Shown: piece by piece, positions 42,946-52,375 of the stretch
Position numbering within the stretch: position 1 is the stretch's first letter
How the letters are laid out: the number at the start of each line of letters is the position of its first letter
From: Halobacillus sp. A5
GTDB lineage: Bacteria; Bacillota; Bacilli; Bacillales; Halobacillaceae
DNA: 64,000 nucleotides
Assembly (NCBI RefSeq): GCF_024189315.1
Contig: NZ_JAIZEO010000001.1
Coordinates: forward strand, 434,001-498,000
Reading direction: 5' to 3'
The notes under the pieces: generated by a model
Database searches by the model: none
What the model was told of the DNA's origin: nothing
What the model saw: the letters and a program-made list of their open reading frames with translations, nothing else
Position numbers and translations under genes: made by a program

Positions 42946-43497
42946 ATGAAAGAAACAACTATAGAAAAGAAAAAGAAACGGCTTGTTTTTCGTTCCATCC
43001 TGCTGGCAGTCATGGTAGGTCTTGTGGTATTTGCCTTGATTTCCAACCATAATGAAGATAAAAATGTAGTGGCTAAAGGTGAGGAGCCGCCTGACTTTCA
43101 GCTGAAAAAGTTTGGCACTGAAGAAACCGTTTCCTTAAGCGACTATGAAGGACAGGGTGTTATGATAAACTTTTGGGCTACGTACTGTGAGCCCTGTAAA
43201 GACGAGATGCCTTATATGGAAGAGCTTTATGATGATTATAAAGAGCAGGGAGTGGAAATATTAGCCGTTAACCTTGACTCTACCAATCTCGTTGTAGAGC
43301 GATTTCTTAGTGAGTATGGACTAAGCTTTCCGATTTTACATGATAAAGATGGACAAGTTATGGATGAGTACGATGTAGGTCAGCTTCCTTCGACTCTTTT
43401 TATTAACCCTGAAGGTGAGGTTGAGGAAGAAGTTGTCGGCCCGTTAACGCTGGACAAGCTTGAAGGTTATCTGGATGAGATTACACCGAAGAGTTAA
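42946..43497 (+). CDS. resA: Thiol-disulfide oxidoreductase ResA
   Basis: This 183-residue thioredoxin-like protein has one N-terminal membrane anchor (about residues 13-33) and the CEPC active site in WATYCEPCKDEM. The cis-Pro segment is GQLPSTLFI. It reduces the haem-binding cysteines of apocytochrome c outside the membrane. The start is ATG 42946 with GGGAGTGA upstream. It is the first gene of resABC. Confidence 0.94.
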   Translation: MKETTIEKKKKRLVFRSILLAVMVGLVVFALISNHNEDKNVVAKGEEPPDFQLKKFGTEETVSLSDYEGQGVMINFWATYCEPCKDEMPYMEELYDDYKEQGVEILAVNLDSTNLVVERFLSEYGLSFPILHDKDGQVMDEYDVGQLPSTLFINPEGEVEEEVVGPLTLDKLEGYLDEITPKS

Positions 43498-43524
43498 GCT
43501 CGTATGAAATTGTGAGGTTTTACT

Positions 43525-45150
43525 ATGAATGAAATTAAGTGCGAATGCGGACATGTCAATCCTGAGGGGACGGTGTTGTGTGAGTCCTGTGGGAAACCCG
43601 TAGCGGATAATCAGCACCTTAATGGAAATGATGATCAAAAACTTCTTAATATGAGATACGATGGAAGTGCGAGACGTTCTCAAACGTATAATAGAACGAT
43701 TATTGACAAGGTTTGGAATTTCTTTTCTTCTGTAAAGGTTGGAGTCACACTGATCGTTATAACATTAATTGCTTCTGCAGTGGGTACTATATTTCCGCAA
43801 GAGATGTACATTCCGCCAGGATCTAATGCGGCTACCCATTATGAAAATCAATATGGTCTTGCAGGTCAAATTTATTACCAGCTGGGTTTTCATAATTTAT
43901 TTACTTCATGGTGGTACATGGTATTACTGGCTATGATCGGGATTTCTATTGTAATTGCCAGTTTAGATCGTTTTATCCCTTTGTACAAAACCTTGAAAAC
44001 TCAAAAGCCTAAACGCCATGATAAATTTCTTAAGAAACAGAGAATATTTGGGACTACTGAATCAACAGAAGTTAATATGGAGCTTTTAAAGAATAATTTA
44101 AAAAAGCATCGTTTCAAAGTGAAAGAAGAAGACGGAAGTATTTTAGCTGAAAAGAACAGGTTCTCACGGTGGGGGCCTTATGTGAACCACATCGGTCTGA
44201 TTATCTTTTTACTCGGTTCACTGCTTAGATTCGTCCCTGCCATGTACATAGACGAGTTTATCTGGGTACGTGAAGGAGAGACGAAAGTCATTAATGGAAC
44301 AGACGGCGAATATTACATCAGAAATGATGAATTTCTTCTAGAGAATTATGATGAAAACGATGAGCGGTTCCAGGAAGCGATTCAACGTAATGGCCAGCCG
44401 GTTCCTAAAACATATCAGACTAACGCCACTATATTTAAACGAACTGATGATGTAGTCGTTGGTGCTGACCCTGAGTTGGAAGAAATTAAACAGGCTGAAG
44501 CAAGAGTAAATCATCCAATAAAGTTTGATAATTTTACTTTGTATCAAGCAAGTTATCAGCAAAATGAATTTAGAGACATGACTTTTGAATTACATGATAT
44601 GGATGATGAGGATACCACTTATGGAGAATTCACGGTAGACTTAAGCGACCCTGACTCAGAATATGAATTAGACAATGGGTACCGGGTTGTCCTTGATTCT
44701 TACTTTCCGGAATATGAGCTAAATGATGGAGAGCCGGTTTCTAAGTCGAAATATCCTAAAAACCCGGCATTCGTATTTAATGTCTATCCTCCGGATGAAT
44801 CCGAGCCTGAAGTTAGTTTTGCGGGGATCGGGGCTAACGTGGACGGCTCTGGGGAGAATGATCATAAAGTCAACCTGGTGGATTTTGATGTTCGGGATGT
44901 CACAGGGCTTACGATTAGAAAAGATTATACCCTTCCGTTTATTGCCTTAGGAGGCGCAATATTCATGATTGGTGTGATACAAGGAATGTATTGGAATCAC
45001 CGCAGAATCTGGATTAAGCCGAAGGAAGACGGAGTGTGGATTGCTGGACATACGAATAAAAACTGGGTTGCTCTAAAACGTGAAATAGAGAAAGTAACAA
45101 AGGATACAGGAGTATCTTCACCTGCAGACCAACAAGAATTAAAAGGCTAG
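43525..45150 (+). CDS. resB: Cytochrome c biogenesis protein ResB
   Basis: This 541-residue protein of the System II cytochrome c synthetase has an N-terminal cytoplasmic zinc ribbon (CECGHVNPEGTVLCESCG, residues 6-23). Two membrane helices follow (about 68-88 and 130-150), then a third (about 222-242), a large outer domain (about 245-470), and a last helix (about 478-500). The RRIWIKPKEDGVWIAGHTNKNW tail is typical. It works with ResC to move and attach haem. From memory, B. subtilis ResB also begins with this zinc ribbon, so it is not unusual. Confidence 0.95.
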   Translation: MNEIKCECGHVNPEGTVLCESCGKPVADNQHLNGNDDQKLLNMRYDGSARRSQTYNRTIIDKVWNFFSSVKVGVTLIVITLIASAVGTIFPQEMYIPPGSNAATHYENQYGLAGQIYYQLGFHNLFTSWWYMVLLAMIGISIVIASLDRFIPLYKTLKTQKPKRHDKFLKKQRIFGTTESTEVNMELLKNNLKKHRFKVKEEDGSILAEKNRFSRWGPYVNHIGLIIFLLGSLLRFVPAMYIDEFIWVREGETKVINGTDGEYYIRNDEFLLENYDENDERFQEAIQRNGQPVPKTYQTNATIFKRTDDVVVGADPELEEIKQAEARVNHPIKFDNFTLYQASYQQNEFRDMTFELHDMDDEDTTYGEFTVDLSDPDSEYELDNGYRVVLDSYFPEYELNDGEPVSKSKYPKNPAFVFNVYPPDESEPEVSFAGIGANVDGSGENDHKVNLVDFDVRDVTGLTIRKDYTLPFIALGGAIFMIGVIQGMYWNHRRIWIKPKEDGVWIAGHTNKNWVALKREIEKVTKDTGVSSPADQQELKG

Positions 45151-45182
45151 CCTATACGAGCATGTAAGGAGGAAGTGTCTAT

Positions 45183-46370
45183 ATGGGTGATTTAAGTTCT
45201 TTAAGCAGTAGCCTGCTTTATGCGGCTTTCTTCATTTATTTAACTGCCACATTTTTTTTCGCTGGCACGATTCGGGATAATAGCAGAAAAAAAACAAGTT
45301 TAGCAGGTAATATTGCGATCACTGTAACCATCATTGGGTTTCTTACACAACTAGGATATTTTTTCACAAGATGGGCTGCAGCAGGGCATGCACCTGTAAG
45401 TAATTTATTCGAGTTTACAACCTTTTTTGGGATGATGCTGGTTTTTGCGTTTATAGTTATGTATTTTATTTACAAGATAAACGTATTAGGATTAATTGCT
45501 TTACCTATTGCATTATTAATTATAGCTTTTGCAAGTATGTTCCCGCGTGAGATTTCACCATTGGTACCATCACTGCAGTCTCATTGGTTATATATTCATG
45601 TAACTACAGCTGCACTGGGACAGGCGATCTTATCGATCAGCTTTGTAGCCGGATTAATCTTTTTAATTCGTCAAATTGATCAAACGAAAAAAACTAAGCA
45701 GACTTTTTGGCTTGAATTCGTTATATTTATGGTAGCTACCACTCTCGCTTTTATAATCATCTCGTCTACCTTCAGCGCCTTTAATTATGAGGCAGCCTTT
45801 GAAGCTCCGGTTGAAGGACAGCCGACAGAGATGACATACGAAATGCCTGCGGTTGCTGGTCCTTACGATGGAGAGTTGCTGACAGAGGATGCTATGACAC
45901 CATTGATTCAAGCGCCGGAATGGATGCGTGGTGTTGATGCGGCGATTAAATTTAACACACTGATCTGGTCGTTTTTCGGCGGACTCGTACTTTATGGTCT
46001 GCTGCGGCTGCTCTTAAGAAAAAGAGTAGGCTCTGCATTACAGCCGCTATTGAAAAAAGCTAACCCTGAAATTATTGATGAAGTTGGTTATCGTGCCGTC
46101 GCAATTGGATTCCCTGTCTTTACACTAGGTGCGCTTATTTTTGCGATGATATGGGCTCAACAGGCATGGGATCGTTTTTGGGGATGGGATCCTAAAGAGG
46201 TATGGGCGTTAATTACCTTCTTCTTTTACGCTGCCTATCTGCATTTAAGACTTTCGAGAGGATGGCAGGGGACAAAGTCAGCTTGGCTTGCTGTAGGCGG
46301 TTTTGCTATTATTATGTTTAACTTGCTGGCGGTAAACTTAATTATTTCAGGCTTACACTCTTATGCTTAA
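45183..46370 (+). CDS. resC: Cytochrome c biogenesis protein ResC (CcsA)
   Basis: This 395-residue polytopic membrane protein has about eight helices. The haem-handling tryptophan-rich motif is [16 protein letters not shown] (about residues 330-345), with conserved histidines in [13 protein letters not shown] and [11 protein letters not shown]. Together with ResB it forms the System II haem lyase. It follows resB by 32 bp, with AAGGAGGAAG upstream. Confidence 0.95.
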   Translation: MGDLSSLSSSLLYAAFFIYLTATFFFAGTIRDNSRKKTSLAGNIAITVTIIGFLTQLGYFFTRWAAAGHAPVSNLFEFTTFFGMMLVFAFIVMYFIYKINVLGLIALPIALLIIAFASMFPREISPLVPSLQSHWLYIHVTTAALGQAILSISFVAGLIFLIRQIDQTKKTKQTFWLEFVIFMVATTLAFIIISSTFSAFNYEAAFEAPVEGQPTEMTYEMPAVAGPYDGELLTEDAMTPLIQAPEWMRGVDAAIKFNTLIWSFFGGLVLYGLLRLLLRKRVGSALQPLLKKANPEIIDEVGYRAVAIGFPVFTLGALIFAMIWAQQAWDRFWGWDPKEVWALITFFFYAAYLHLRLSRGWQGTKSAWLAVGGFAIIMFNLLAVNLIISGLHSYA

Positions 46371-46380
46371 AGATTCAAAC

Positions 46381-46416
46381 GGCAGGTAGGATTTGTTTAT
46401 CCTGCCTGCCATTTAT
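46381..46416 (+). terminator. Strong hairpin between resC and resD
   Basis: Arms GGCAGGTAGGAT and ATCCTGCCTGCC with a TTGTTT loop. The following T tract is weak (ATTTATT), so it may attenuate rather than stop transcription into resDE. Confidence 0.65.
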
Positions 46417-46456
46417 TATAATTGAGTAACAACGTAAATTTTAAGGGGGCTTATAA

Positions 46457-47173
46457 ATGGATAATGAAGCCAGGATTTTAGTCGTGGACGATGAAGACCG
46501 CATCCGCAGGCTGATTAGGATGTATTTAGAAAGAGAAAATTATATTATTGATGAAGCTGAGGATGGAAATGAAGCCCTAAATAAAGCTCTTACTGAAGAT
46601 TATGATGTTATTTTGCTTGATATTATGATGCCTGGGAAAGATGGAGTCGAAGTTTGTAAAGAACTGCGCGAGAAAAAGGCTACTCCTGTTATAATGCTGA
46701 CGGCTAAGGGCGAAGAGGCTAACAGAGTCCAGGGCTTTGAAGTAGGGACTGATGATTACATTGTAAAACCATTCAGTCCGAGAGAGGTTGTTTTAAGAGT
46801 GAAAGCGCTTTTGCGCAGAGCCTCTTCAACAAAATTTCTTGAAACGGATACAGCAGCAAGGAACGTGCTCGTGTTTCCACATATGACAATTGATAATGAT
46901 GCACATAGAGTAACCGCTGATGGTGCAGAAGTAGCTTTAACTCCTAAGGAATATGAATTATTAAATTATATGGCACAATCTCCAGATAAAGTTTTCGACC
47001 GTGAACAGTTGTTGAAAGAAGTTTGGCAGTATGAATTTTTTGGAGACTTAAGAACGGTTGACACGCACGTTAAAAGACTGAGGGAAAAACTTAGTAAAGT
47101 TTCCTCAAAGGCTGCTGGAATGATTGTTACTGTTTGGGGAGTAGGCTATAAGTTTGAGGTTAGTGGCGACTAA
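46457..47173 (+). CDS. resD: Response regulator ResD
   Basis: This 238-residue OmpR-type regulator has the phosphoacceptor Asp in VILLDIMMPGKDG (about residue 57), the acidic pair DDED near the N-terminus and Lys in YIVKPFSPRE. The C-terminal winged helix has LTPKEYELLNYMAQSP and RTVDTHVKRLREKL. It controls aerobic and anaerobic respiration genes. It overlaps resE by 1 bp. Confidence 0.95.
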   Translation: MDNEARILVVDDEDRIRRLIRMYLERENYIIDEAEDGNEALNKALTEDYDVILLDIMMPGKDGVEVCKELREKKATPVIMLTAKGEEANRVQGFEVGTDDYIVKPFSPREVVLRVKALLRRASSTKFLETDTAARNVLVFPHMTIDNDAHRVTADGAEVALTPKEYELLNYMAQSPDKVFDREQLLKEVWQYEFFGDLRTVDTHVKRLREKLSKVSSKAAGMIVTVWGVGYKFEVSGD

Positions 47174-48957
47174 TGTTCTGGAGAAGTGTCGTAGGGAAAC
47201 TATGGTTTACTATCCTTCTTCTTGTATGTTTTGTTCTTATTTTATTAACTGTTTTACTACTCGAGTTTTTTGAGAATTATCATGTACTCGAAGCAGAAAA
47301 GGAATTGCTTCAAGATGCCACAAGAATTTCAGATGTAGTGACAGAATATGAAGAGGAAGACTTAATATTATCAATGACGGAGCTAATTCAGGATCCCTCG
47401 AGCCGTGTTGTAGTCACAAATGACACAGAAAATGTGTTAAGTTCAGAGTCAAACGAGTCTGATCTGCCTGAATTAGATTATAAGTGGTTTATGGAAGATG
47501 AAGAATTAGCTTCTGTAGTAAACGACGGGCAGGAAGTAATGAAAGTTGCTGATTTAGGTACTTCTGAATTAGGATTGCTTGTCGTAGGAACGCCGCTTGA
47601 AAATGAAGAAGGGGCGGTTTTTGTTTATCAGTCCCTTGATACAATTGAGGAAACAACTCAGCAGACTACAAAGATCATCTTTCTTGGTGCAGGTATAGCG
47701 ATTATATTGACGACAATCTTCGCCTTCTTTCTCTCTACACGAATCACTTCTCCGCTTATCAAAATGCGAAAAGGTGCTCTAGAGTTAACGAAGGGAGAAT
47801 TTAATACTAAGATCCCTATACGGACACATGATGAAATCGGTGAACTGGCTATGGCTTTTAACCGGATGGGACGGCAGTTGAAGTTTCATATTGATGCGCT
47901 TAATCATGAAAAAGAACAATTGTCCGGAATTTTACGCTCGATGGCTGATGGGGTTTTAACGATGAACAGGCAGGGTGACATTCTTGTATCCAACCCACCG
48001 GCTGACCAATATTTAGATGCGTGGTTTTTCGAAAACAGCACACAGCCTGGCTCTGAAGAAATCTCAAGGAAGACACTCCCTTCTCCTATGCGGAAGCTTT
48101 TTGATGAAGTCATTGAACTTGAGCAGGAGCAAATGACTGAAATCACAGTTCAGGGAAGATCATGGGTTATAATTATGACCCCTTTATATGATGAGAAGCA
48201 TATTAGAGGAGCTGTAGCTGTACTTCGCGATATGACAGACGAGAGAAGACTGGATAAGCTGAGGAAAGATTTTATTGCTAATGTCTCTCACGAACTTAGA
48301 ACGCCAATATCTATGCTGCAGGGCTACAGTGAAGCAATTGTAGATGATATAGCCGAGACACGCGAAGATAAAAATGAGCTTGCTAGGATTATTCATGATG
48401 AGTCCTTGAGGATAGGCAGACTGGTGAATGAATTGTTAGACCTTGCCCGGATGGAAGCAGGACACATTTCTCTTCATGTTGATCACATAGAAGTTAAACC
48501 ATTTATAGATAAAATTATCCGTAAGTTTAAAGGGCTGGCAGATGAAAAGCAGGTGCAGCTCCATTCTGAAGTTGATATTAAACAGACGAGAATTAATATT
48601 GATCCTGATCGGATTGAACAGGTTTTAACAAACTTAATCGACAATGCGATCCGCCATACAAGTGAAAACGGAGTGGTAAAGGTTAGGGTACAAGCATCAG
48701 AAGAACTTTCGATTCAGGTGGCTGATTCTGGGAACGGTATTCCAGAAAAGGATTTACCTTTTATATTTGAACGTTTTTACAAAGCGGATAAATCAAGAAA
48801 AAGAGACTCATCTCAAAAAGGTACAGGCCTTGGTCTGGCTATTGCTAAAAATATTATCGAAGCACATGGAGGGAAGATTTCCGTCCATAGTAAAGTAGAT
48901 GAAGGCACTGCTTTCACAGTCCAGATCCCTGACCAAGCAAATCTATTTGATTATTAG
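47173..48957 (+). CDS. resE: Sensor histidine kinase ResE
   Basis: This 594-residue kinase has two membrane helices (about residues 8-30 and 167-187) around an outer sensor domain. HAMP (about 188-240), PAS (about 250-350), HisKA with FIANVSHELRTPISML, and HATPase_c with the N-box NLIDNAIRHT and GTGLGLAIAKNIIEAHGG follow. It phosphorylates ResD under low oxygen or NO. It starts in the resD stop (ATG overlap). Confidence 0.95.
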   Translation: MFWRSVVGKLWFTILLLVCFVLILLTVLLLEFFENYHVLEAEKELLQDATRISDVVTEYEEEDLILSMTELIQDPSSRVVVTNDTENVLSSESNESDLPELDYKWFMEDEELASVVNDGQEVMKVADLGTSELGLLVVGTPLENEEGAVFVYQSLDTIEETTQQTTKIIFLGAGIAIILTTIFAFFLSTRITSPLIKMRKGALELTKGEFNTKIPIRTHDEIGELAMAFNRMGRQLKFHIDALNHEKEQLSGILRSMADGVLTMNRQGDILVSNPPADQYLDAWFFENSTQPGSEEISRKTLPSPMRKLFDEVIELEQEQMTEITVQGRSWVIIMTPLYDEKHIRGAVAVLRDMTDERRLDKLRKDFIANVSHELRTPISMLQGYSEAIVDDIAETREDKNELARIIHDESLRIGRLVNELLDLARMEAGHISLHVDHIEVKPFIDKIIRKFKGLADEKQVQLHSEVDIKQTRINIDPDRIEQVLTNLIDNAIRHTSENGVVKVRVQASEELSIQVADSGNGIPEKDLPFIFERFYKADKSRKRDSSQKGTGLGLAIAKNIIEAHGGKISVHSKVDEGTAFTVQIPDQANLFDY

Positions 48958-49011
48958 ATTGCTATTATCACTGGGATCATGTAATCTTAAAAAAGGACTT
49001 AACTTTTTATA

Positions 49012-49170
49012 TAATATTGGTGCCGATCAGGCTGAACAGGGAATCTGGTGAAAAACCAGAACTGTCCTCGCAACTGTAAGTGTAGACGAACGGAAAAAAC
49101 CACTGTAATTGTTATTATGGGAAGGTTCCTAGTAGGATGACACACAAAGTCAGTAGACCTGCCAATATTA
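49012..49170 (+). ncRNA. Cobalamin riboswitch aptamer
   Basis: The closing P1 helix is TAATATTGG (49012-49020) with CCAATATTA (49162-49170). Inside lie the conserved class features: GGTGCC at the 5' side, GGGAATCTGGTG followed by AAAACCAGAACTGTCCTCGC, GCAACTGTAAGTG, CCACTG, TGGGAAGG, AGGATGA and AAGTCAGTAGACCTGCC. It should bind adenosyl- or another cobalamin and turn off the operon downstream when the vitamin is plentiful. Confidence 0.95.
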
Positions 49171-49326
49171 GTCGTTTCAAAGCTTCGGGGATTGAGCGTT
49201 TAGGCAGCCGGCTGGTCTATTTACTTACAGCCGTTTAGATTGTCTTTTATCTGCTCTTCATAATTGAAGGGCAGTTTTTTGATTACATAAACGAATCCAC
49301 TCCCGTTACCTCATCTTTGAAACGAC
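49171..49326 (+). promoter_or_regulatory. Riboswitch expression platform with terminator hairpin
   Basis: Within this span, CTGCTCTTC / GAAGGGCAG (49251-49274) plus six T form an intrinsic terminator. GGTCTA (49214-49219) can pair with TAGACC at the aptamer end, and CGGCTG/CAGCCG (49209-49233) form another hairpin. The first 12 bases (49171-49182, GTCGTTTCAAAG) pair perfectly with the last 12 (49315-49326). Alternative pairing of these parts would switch the gene. Confidence 0.75.
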
Positions 49327-49350
49327 ATATTCAAGGAAGGGAGAATGAAG

Positions 49351-49755
49351 ATGAGACATAGTATTAAAGCCTTATTGTTCACGCTGATAGCTGCTGTATT
49401 TTTAGCAGGTTGTCAAGGAGAAGGTGACAATGATGAAGGATCTTCTGGTAAAGCCGATCAGTCTGAAGAAGTAACGATTGAAATTGAAATTTCTGAAGAC
49501 GAAGGGGAAGAAGTAGTTTCTACAGAGGAGCACACAGTGGAAGAAGGAGCCTTACTGATGGATGTTATGGAAGGACACTATGACGTCGAAGAAGATGAAG
49601 GATTTATTAATAGTATTGAGGGCATCAGCGCTGAAGAAGGGGAAGAAAAAGCGTGGATGTATACGATTAATGGAGAAGAAGCCAGCGTAGGAGCAAATGA
49701 GTATGAATTGGAAGAAGGAGACGAGATTAACTTCGATTTTCAATCCCGGGAATGA
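49351..49755 (+). CDS. DUF4430 lipoprotein, B12-regulated
   Basis: This 134-residue lipoprotein has a signal peptide with the lipobox LAGC (residues 16-19). The mature part, after a Gly/Ser/Asp linker, is a DUF4430 (transcobalamin-like C-terminal) domain (about 45-134) with GALLMDVMEGHYDV, WMYTINGEEASVG and the final EEGDEINFDF. It is extremely acidic, as exported proteins of halophiles are. The start is ATG 49351 (GGAAGGGAGA at the right distance). It stands first behind a cobalamin riboswitch, and 5 bp before an ECF S component. It may therefore be an extracellular corrinoid-binding feeder; this is inferred from context. Confidence 0.82.
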   Translation: MRHSIKALLFTLIAAVFLAGCQGEGDNDEGSSGKADQSEEVTIEIEISEDEGEEVVSTEEHTVEEGALLMDVMEGHYDVEEDEGFINSIEGISAEEGEEKAWMYTINGEEASVGANEYELEEGDEINFDFQSRE

Positions 49756-49760
49756 TTTGA

Positions 49761-50264
49761 ATGAGTACGTATAAGCTTACATTAATTGCTATGCTGGCTG
49801 CACTAGCCGTAGCGGGGAGAATTGCTATGGCCCACCTGCCTAATATCCAGCCTGTTACAGCGGTTATTATTATCACTGGATTTTGGCTGGGCCCGCTTGC
49901 TGCAGTAATTATGGCCTTTTTAACTACATTTTTATCTAATGTCATATTAGGTATGGGAATATGGTCTGTCTGGCAGGTAATCTCATGGTCCGTTATTGGA
50001 TTAATTGCAGGATTGATAGGTAAATACTGGCCATCTATTCCAACATGGTGTTTAGTAGTATATGGGTTCTTCAGCGGCCTGTTTTTTGGCTTTATGATTT
50101 CTATAACTATGTATACTGCCGGGCAGCCTTTTTGGGGCTACTATGTCGCTGGGATCCCAATGGACTTGAATCATTCGTTTGCCAATGCAGTATTTATAGC
50201 GTTGCTGTCACCTGTTTTGGGAACACTATTTAACCGATATCAAAAGCGGCATGCTTTAAATTAG
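49761..50264 (+). CDS. ECF transporter S component, probably for cobalamin or a precursor
   Basis: This 167-residue polytopic membrane protein has five or six helices. The N-terminal ALAVAGRIAMAHLPNIQPVTAV is the part of ECF S subunits that contacts EcfT. GFWLGPLAAVIMAFLTTFLSN follows, with the conserved spacing seen in cobalamin-type (CblT/CbrT) S subunits. No EcfA or EcfT gene is nearby, so it would use the shared group II module. The riboswitch upstream and the lipoprotein gene 5 bp before it point to a corrinoid substrate. Confidence 0.82.
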   Translation: MSTYKLTLIAMLAALAVAGRIAMAHLPNIQPVTAVIIITGFWLGPLAAVIMAFLTTFLSNVILGMGIWSVWQVISWSVIGLIAGLIGKYWPSIPTWCLVVYGFFSGLFFGFMISITMYTAGQPFWGYYVAGIPMDLNHSFANAVFIALLSPVLGTLFNRYQKRHALN

Positions 50265-50353
50265 AACAGTGGCGCCTGTTTGTTTGCAAGGAATGCTTTC
50301 ACTTTCCAGAATAAAGTGAAGGAAAAGTTTTGAATAAAACTGAATAAAGCATA

Positions 50354-50395
50354 AAATAATCCGAACGATTCTATTGAAATCAGTTCGGATTATTT
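50354..50395 (+). terminator. Hairpin after the ECF gene
   Basis: Arms AAATAATCCGAAC (50354-50366) and GTTCGGATTATTT (50383-50395) are perfect inverted repeats around a 16-base loop; the T tract is short. The rest of 50265-50638 shows no gene. Confidence 0.6.
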
Positions 50396-50638
50396 ATGGC
50401 CACGAAAGAGTTTTATTACCGTCGCGCCGTCAAATCACTTCGATTTCGATGGACTCCGCTTTAAGCTTCCTCGGAAAGTATTCTCGCGTGATCTTCGTTT
50501 ATACGATTCACTTTTTTACCTCATTGCTTTGCTTATGTCCAACCTCTTTCTACTAACTCAGCAAGTTAATATTGATCAATAGGATACAGAAGAATAATCT
50601 GTTAAAATGAGAAAGAGATTGCGAAGGAGTAGGTTATA

Positions 50639-50899
50639 ATGAATCGATACGAGTTAAGAGATATCGTTTCACGCAAACTTAAACTTGTAAGAGTTGAGGC
50701 AGGATTTACTCAGAGTCAGATGTCCACAATGTTAGGGCTGTCTAAAAAAACGTTAGTTCAAATAGAAAAAGGACGTACGCTGGCCGGCTGGGGTACGGCC
50801 GTTGTGGTATGTTCATTATTTTCGGAGAGTGAAACGCTGACAGCAGCACTAAAGGGTAAACCTTATGATGTGATTCAAAAAGCTGCCTTTCATCAATAA
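50639..50899 (+). CDS. XRE-family helix-turn-helix regulator, small
   Basis: This 86-residue DNA-binding protein has the HTH at about residues 14-60 (RKLKLVRVEAGFTQSQMSTM, then SKKTLVQIEKGRT). Little follows the HTH, so there is no ligand domain. The ribosome site AAGGAG precedes the ATG. The target is unknown. A candidate promoter (TTGATC, 17 bp, TAATCT) lies about 60 bp upstream. Confidence 0.85.
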   Translation: MNRYELRDIVSRKLKLVRVEAGFTQSQMSTMLGLSKKTLVQIEKGRTLAGWGTAVVVCSLFSESETLTAALKGKPYDVIQKAAFHQ

Positions 50900-50930
50900 A
50901 AAAAGTCCCTCATCTATACTAGAGGGACTG
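50897..50930 (-). terminator. Terminator of fer
   Basis: Stem AGTCCCTC / GAGGGACT; the A run on the plus strand (50897-50904) is the T tract of the minus-strand transcript. It lies between convergent genes. Confidence 0.82.
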
Positions 50931-50935
50931 ATTTC

Positions 50936-51232
<297 letters not shown>

Positions 51233-51301
51233 TCAAAACTATAAGTATATTGTAAATTGCAGAACTTCACATTTCAATACATAACAGAAAGAGGGACAAA
51301 A

Positions 51302-52375
51302 ATGTTTGAAGCGATACTACTGAAATGTATACAATCCTTAAGAGGAGAGCGGTCAATTTCAGGGATTTTTCACCTTATTCAAGGTAAACGTTCCTCTCAA
51401 ACTCTTCAGGATGCTAAAATATATAATATTGACCTTTTTTTTGCGACTGCTCCCTCCATTAAGAAAGAACAGGTGGAAGAGGCTGTGGTAAGAATGGCTG
51501 CAAAAGGATGGGTTTATATCAATGAAGAAAAGATACCGGTTATTAGGGAAGAAGGACATCAAGTACTAAACAATTCTACCATAGAAACGCGGCACTATCT
51601 TAATGGAATGACTTTACATAAGCATGTGAACGTTTTTGAAAAAAGACTGCGGCTGTTAATTCAAACCATTACACGCACTAATCTGAAAGACTTCTCTTTT
51701 ATCCCTATTGAGGACGATATTGAAACACAGCGCTGGGTCAAGTATATATACAGGAACTGCTCGGCAGAGGAGATGATTACAAATCTTCACAATGAGTTGT
51801 ATACATTGCTTTTGGCCATTGATAAACTGGAGGCGGAACTGTTTACAGCCAGGATTACAGGGGGCAGGGTAACGGGAAGAACGAAGGCGCAGCTTGCTTC
51901 CCGGTATGACCTTTCTAAAGAAGACGTTGACCTGTATGTACGGCATACTTTTTATTATTTATTACAAAGTACGTTGAACGCACCGCAATCTTATAAAGCG
52001 TTATTTATGTGCGCAGAGGGACTGGAAGGTTCGAATTTAATAACAGCTTCCGCAAAACAGACTCACCACTTGTTAACAGGTGGTTACACGCTTGAGCAAA
52101 TCTGTAATAGAAGACGGTTGAAGATAAGTACTATTCAAGACCACATCGTGGAAGCTGCTTTAGTTGTTCCTGATTTTGACATTTCAACTTTTGTGTCCGC
52201 TGATCATCAAGCTGAAATTGCTCAAGCTTTAAATTTAGTAAATTCAAATAAACTAAGAGAATTGTATGAAGCTATGGAAAAAAGGTTCGATTATTTTCAA
52301 TTAAGATTAGTTAAAGCTCGTTTGAATTACGGGGATAAAGAGGTGGGGTCATATGTCTCGCGAACAACTTCATGA
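51302..52375 (+). CDS. ypbB: YpbB-like helix-turn-helix protein
   Basis: This 357-residue protein has a C-terminal HTH/HRDC-like segment (TGGYTLEQICNRRRLKISTIQDHI, split here at the turn) resembling the helicase-associated domain of YpbB. The N-terminal part is helical and soluble. The start is ATG 51302 with AGAGGG upstream. It overlaps the RecQ-type helicase gene by 23 bp, so the two are translationally coupled, and it probably assists that helicase. Confidence 0.85.
   Translation: MFEAILLKCIQSLRGERSISGIFHLIQGKRSSQTLQDAKIYNIDLFFATAPSIKKEQVEEAVVRMAAKGWVYINEEKIPVIREEGHQVLNNSTIETRHYLNGMTLHKHVNVFEKRLRLLIQTITRTNLKDFSFIPIEDDIETQRWVKYIYRNCSAEEMITNLHNELYTLLLAIDKLEAELFTARITGGRVTGRTKAQLASRYDLSKEDVDLYVRHTFYYLLQSTLNAPQSYKALFMCAEGLEGSNLITASAKQTHHLLTGGYTLEQICNRRRLKISTIQDHIVEAALVVPDFDISTFVSADHQAEIAQALNLVNSNKLRELYEAMEKRFDYFQLRLVKARLNYGDKEVGSYVSRTTS

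Noticed and set aside
43525-43600. N-terminal zinc ribbon of ResB as a novel fusion
   Set aside because: From memory, B. subtilis ResB starts with the same CECGH...CESCG segment, so it is normal for the family.
50396-50580. Plus-strand 60-codon frame after the ECF gene
   Set aside because: The translation is low in acidic residues and rich in Ser, Phe and Leu, without a ribosome site; it looks like non-coding spacer.
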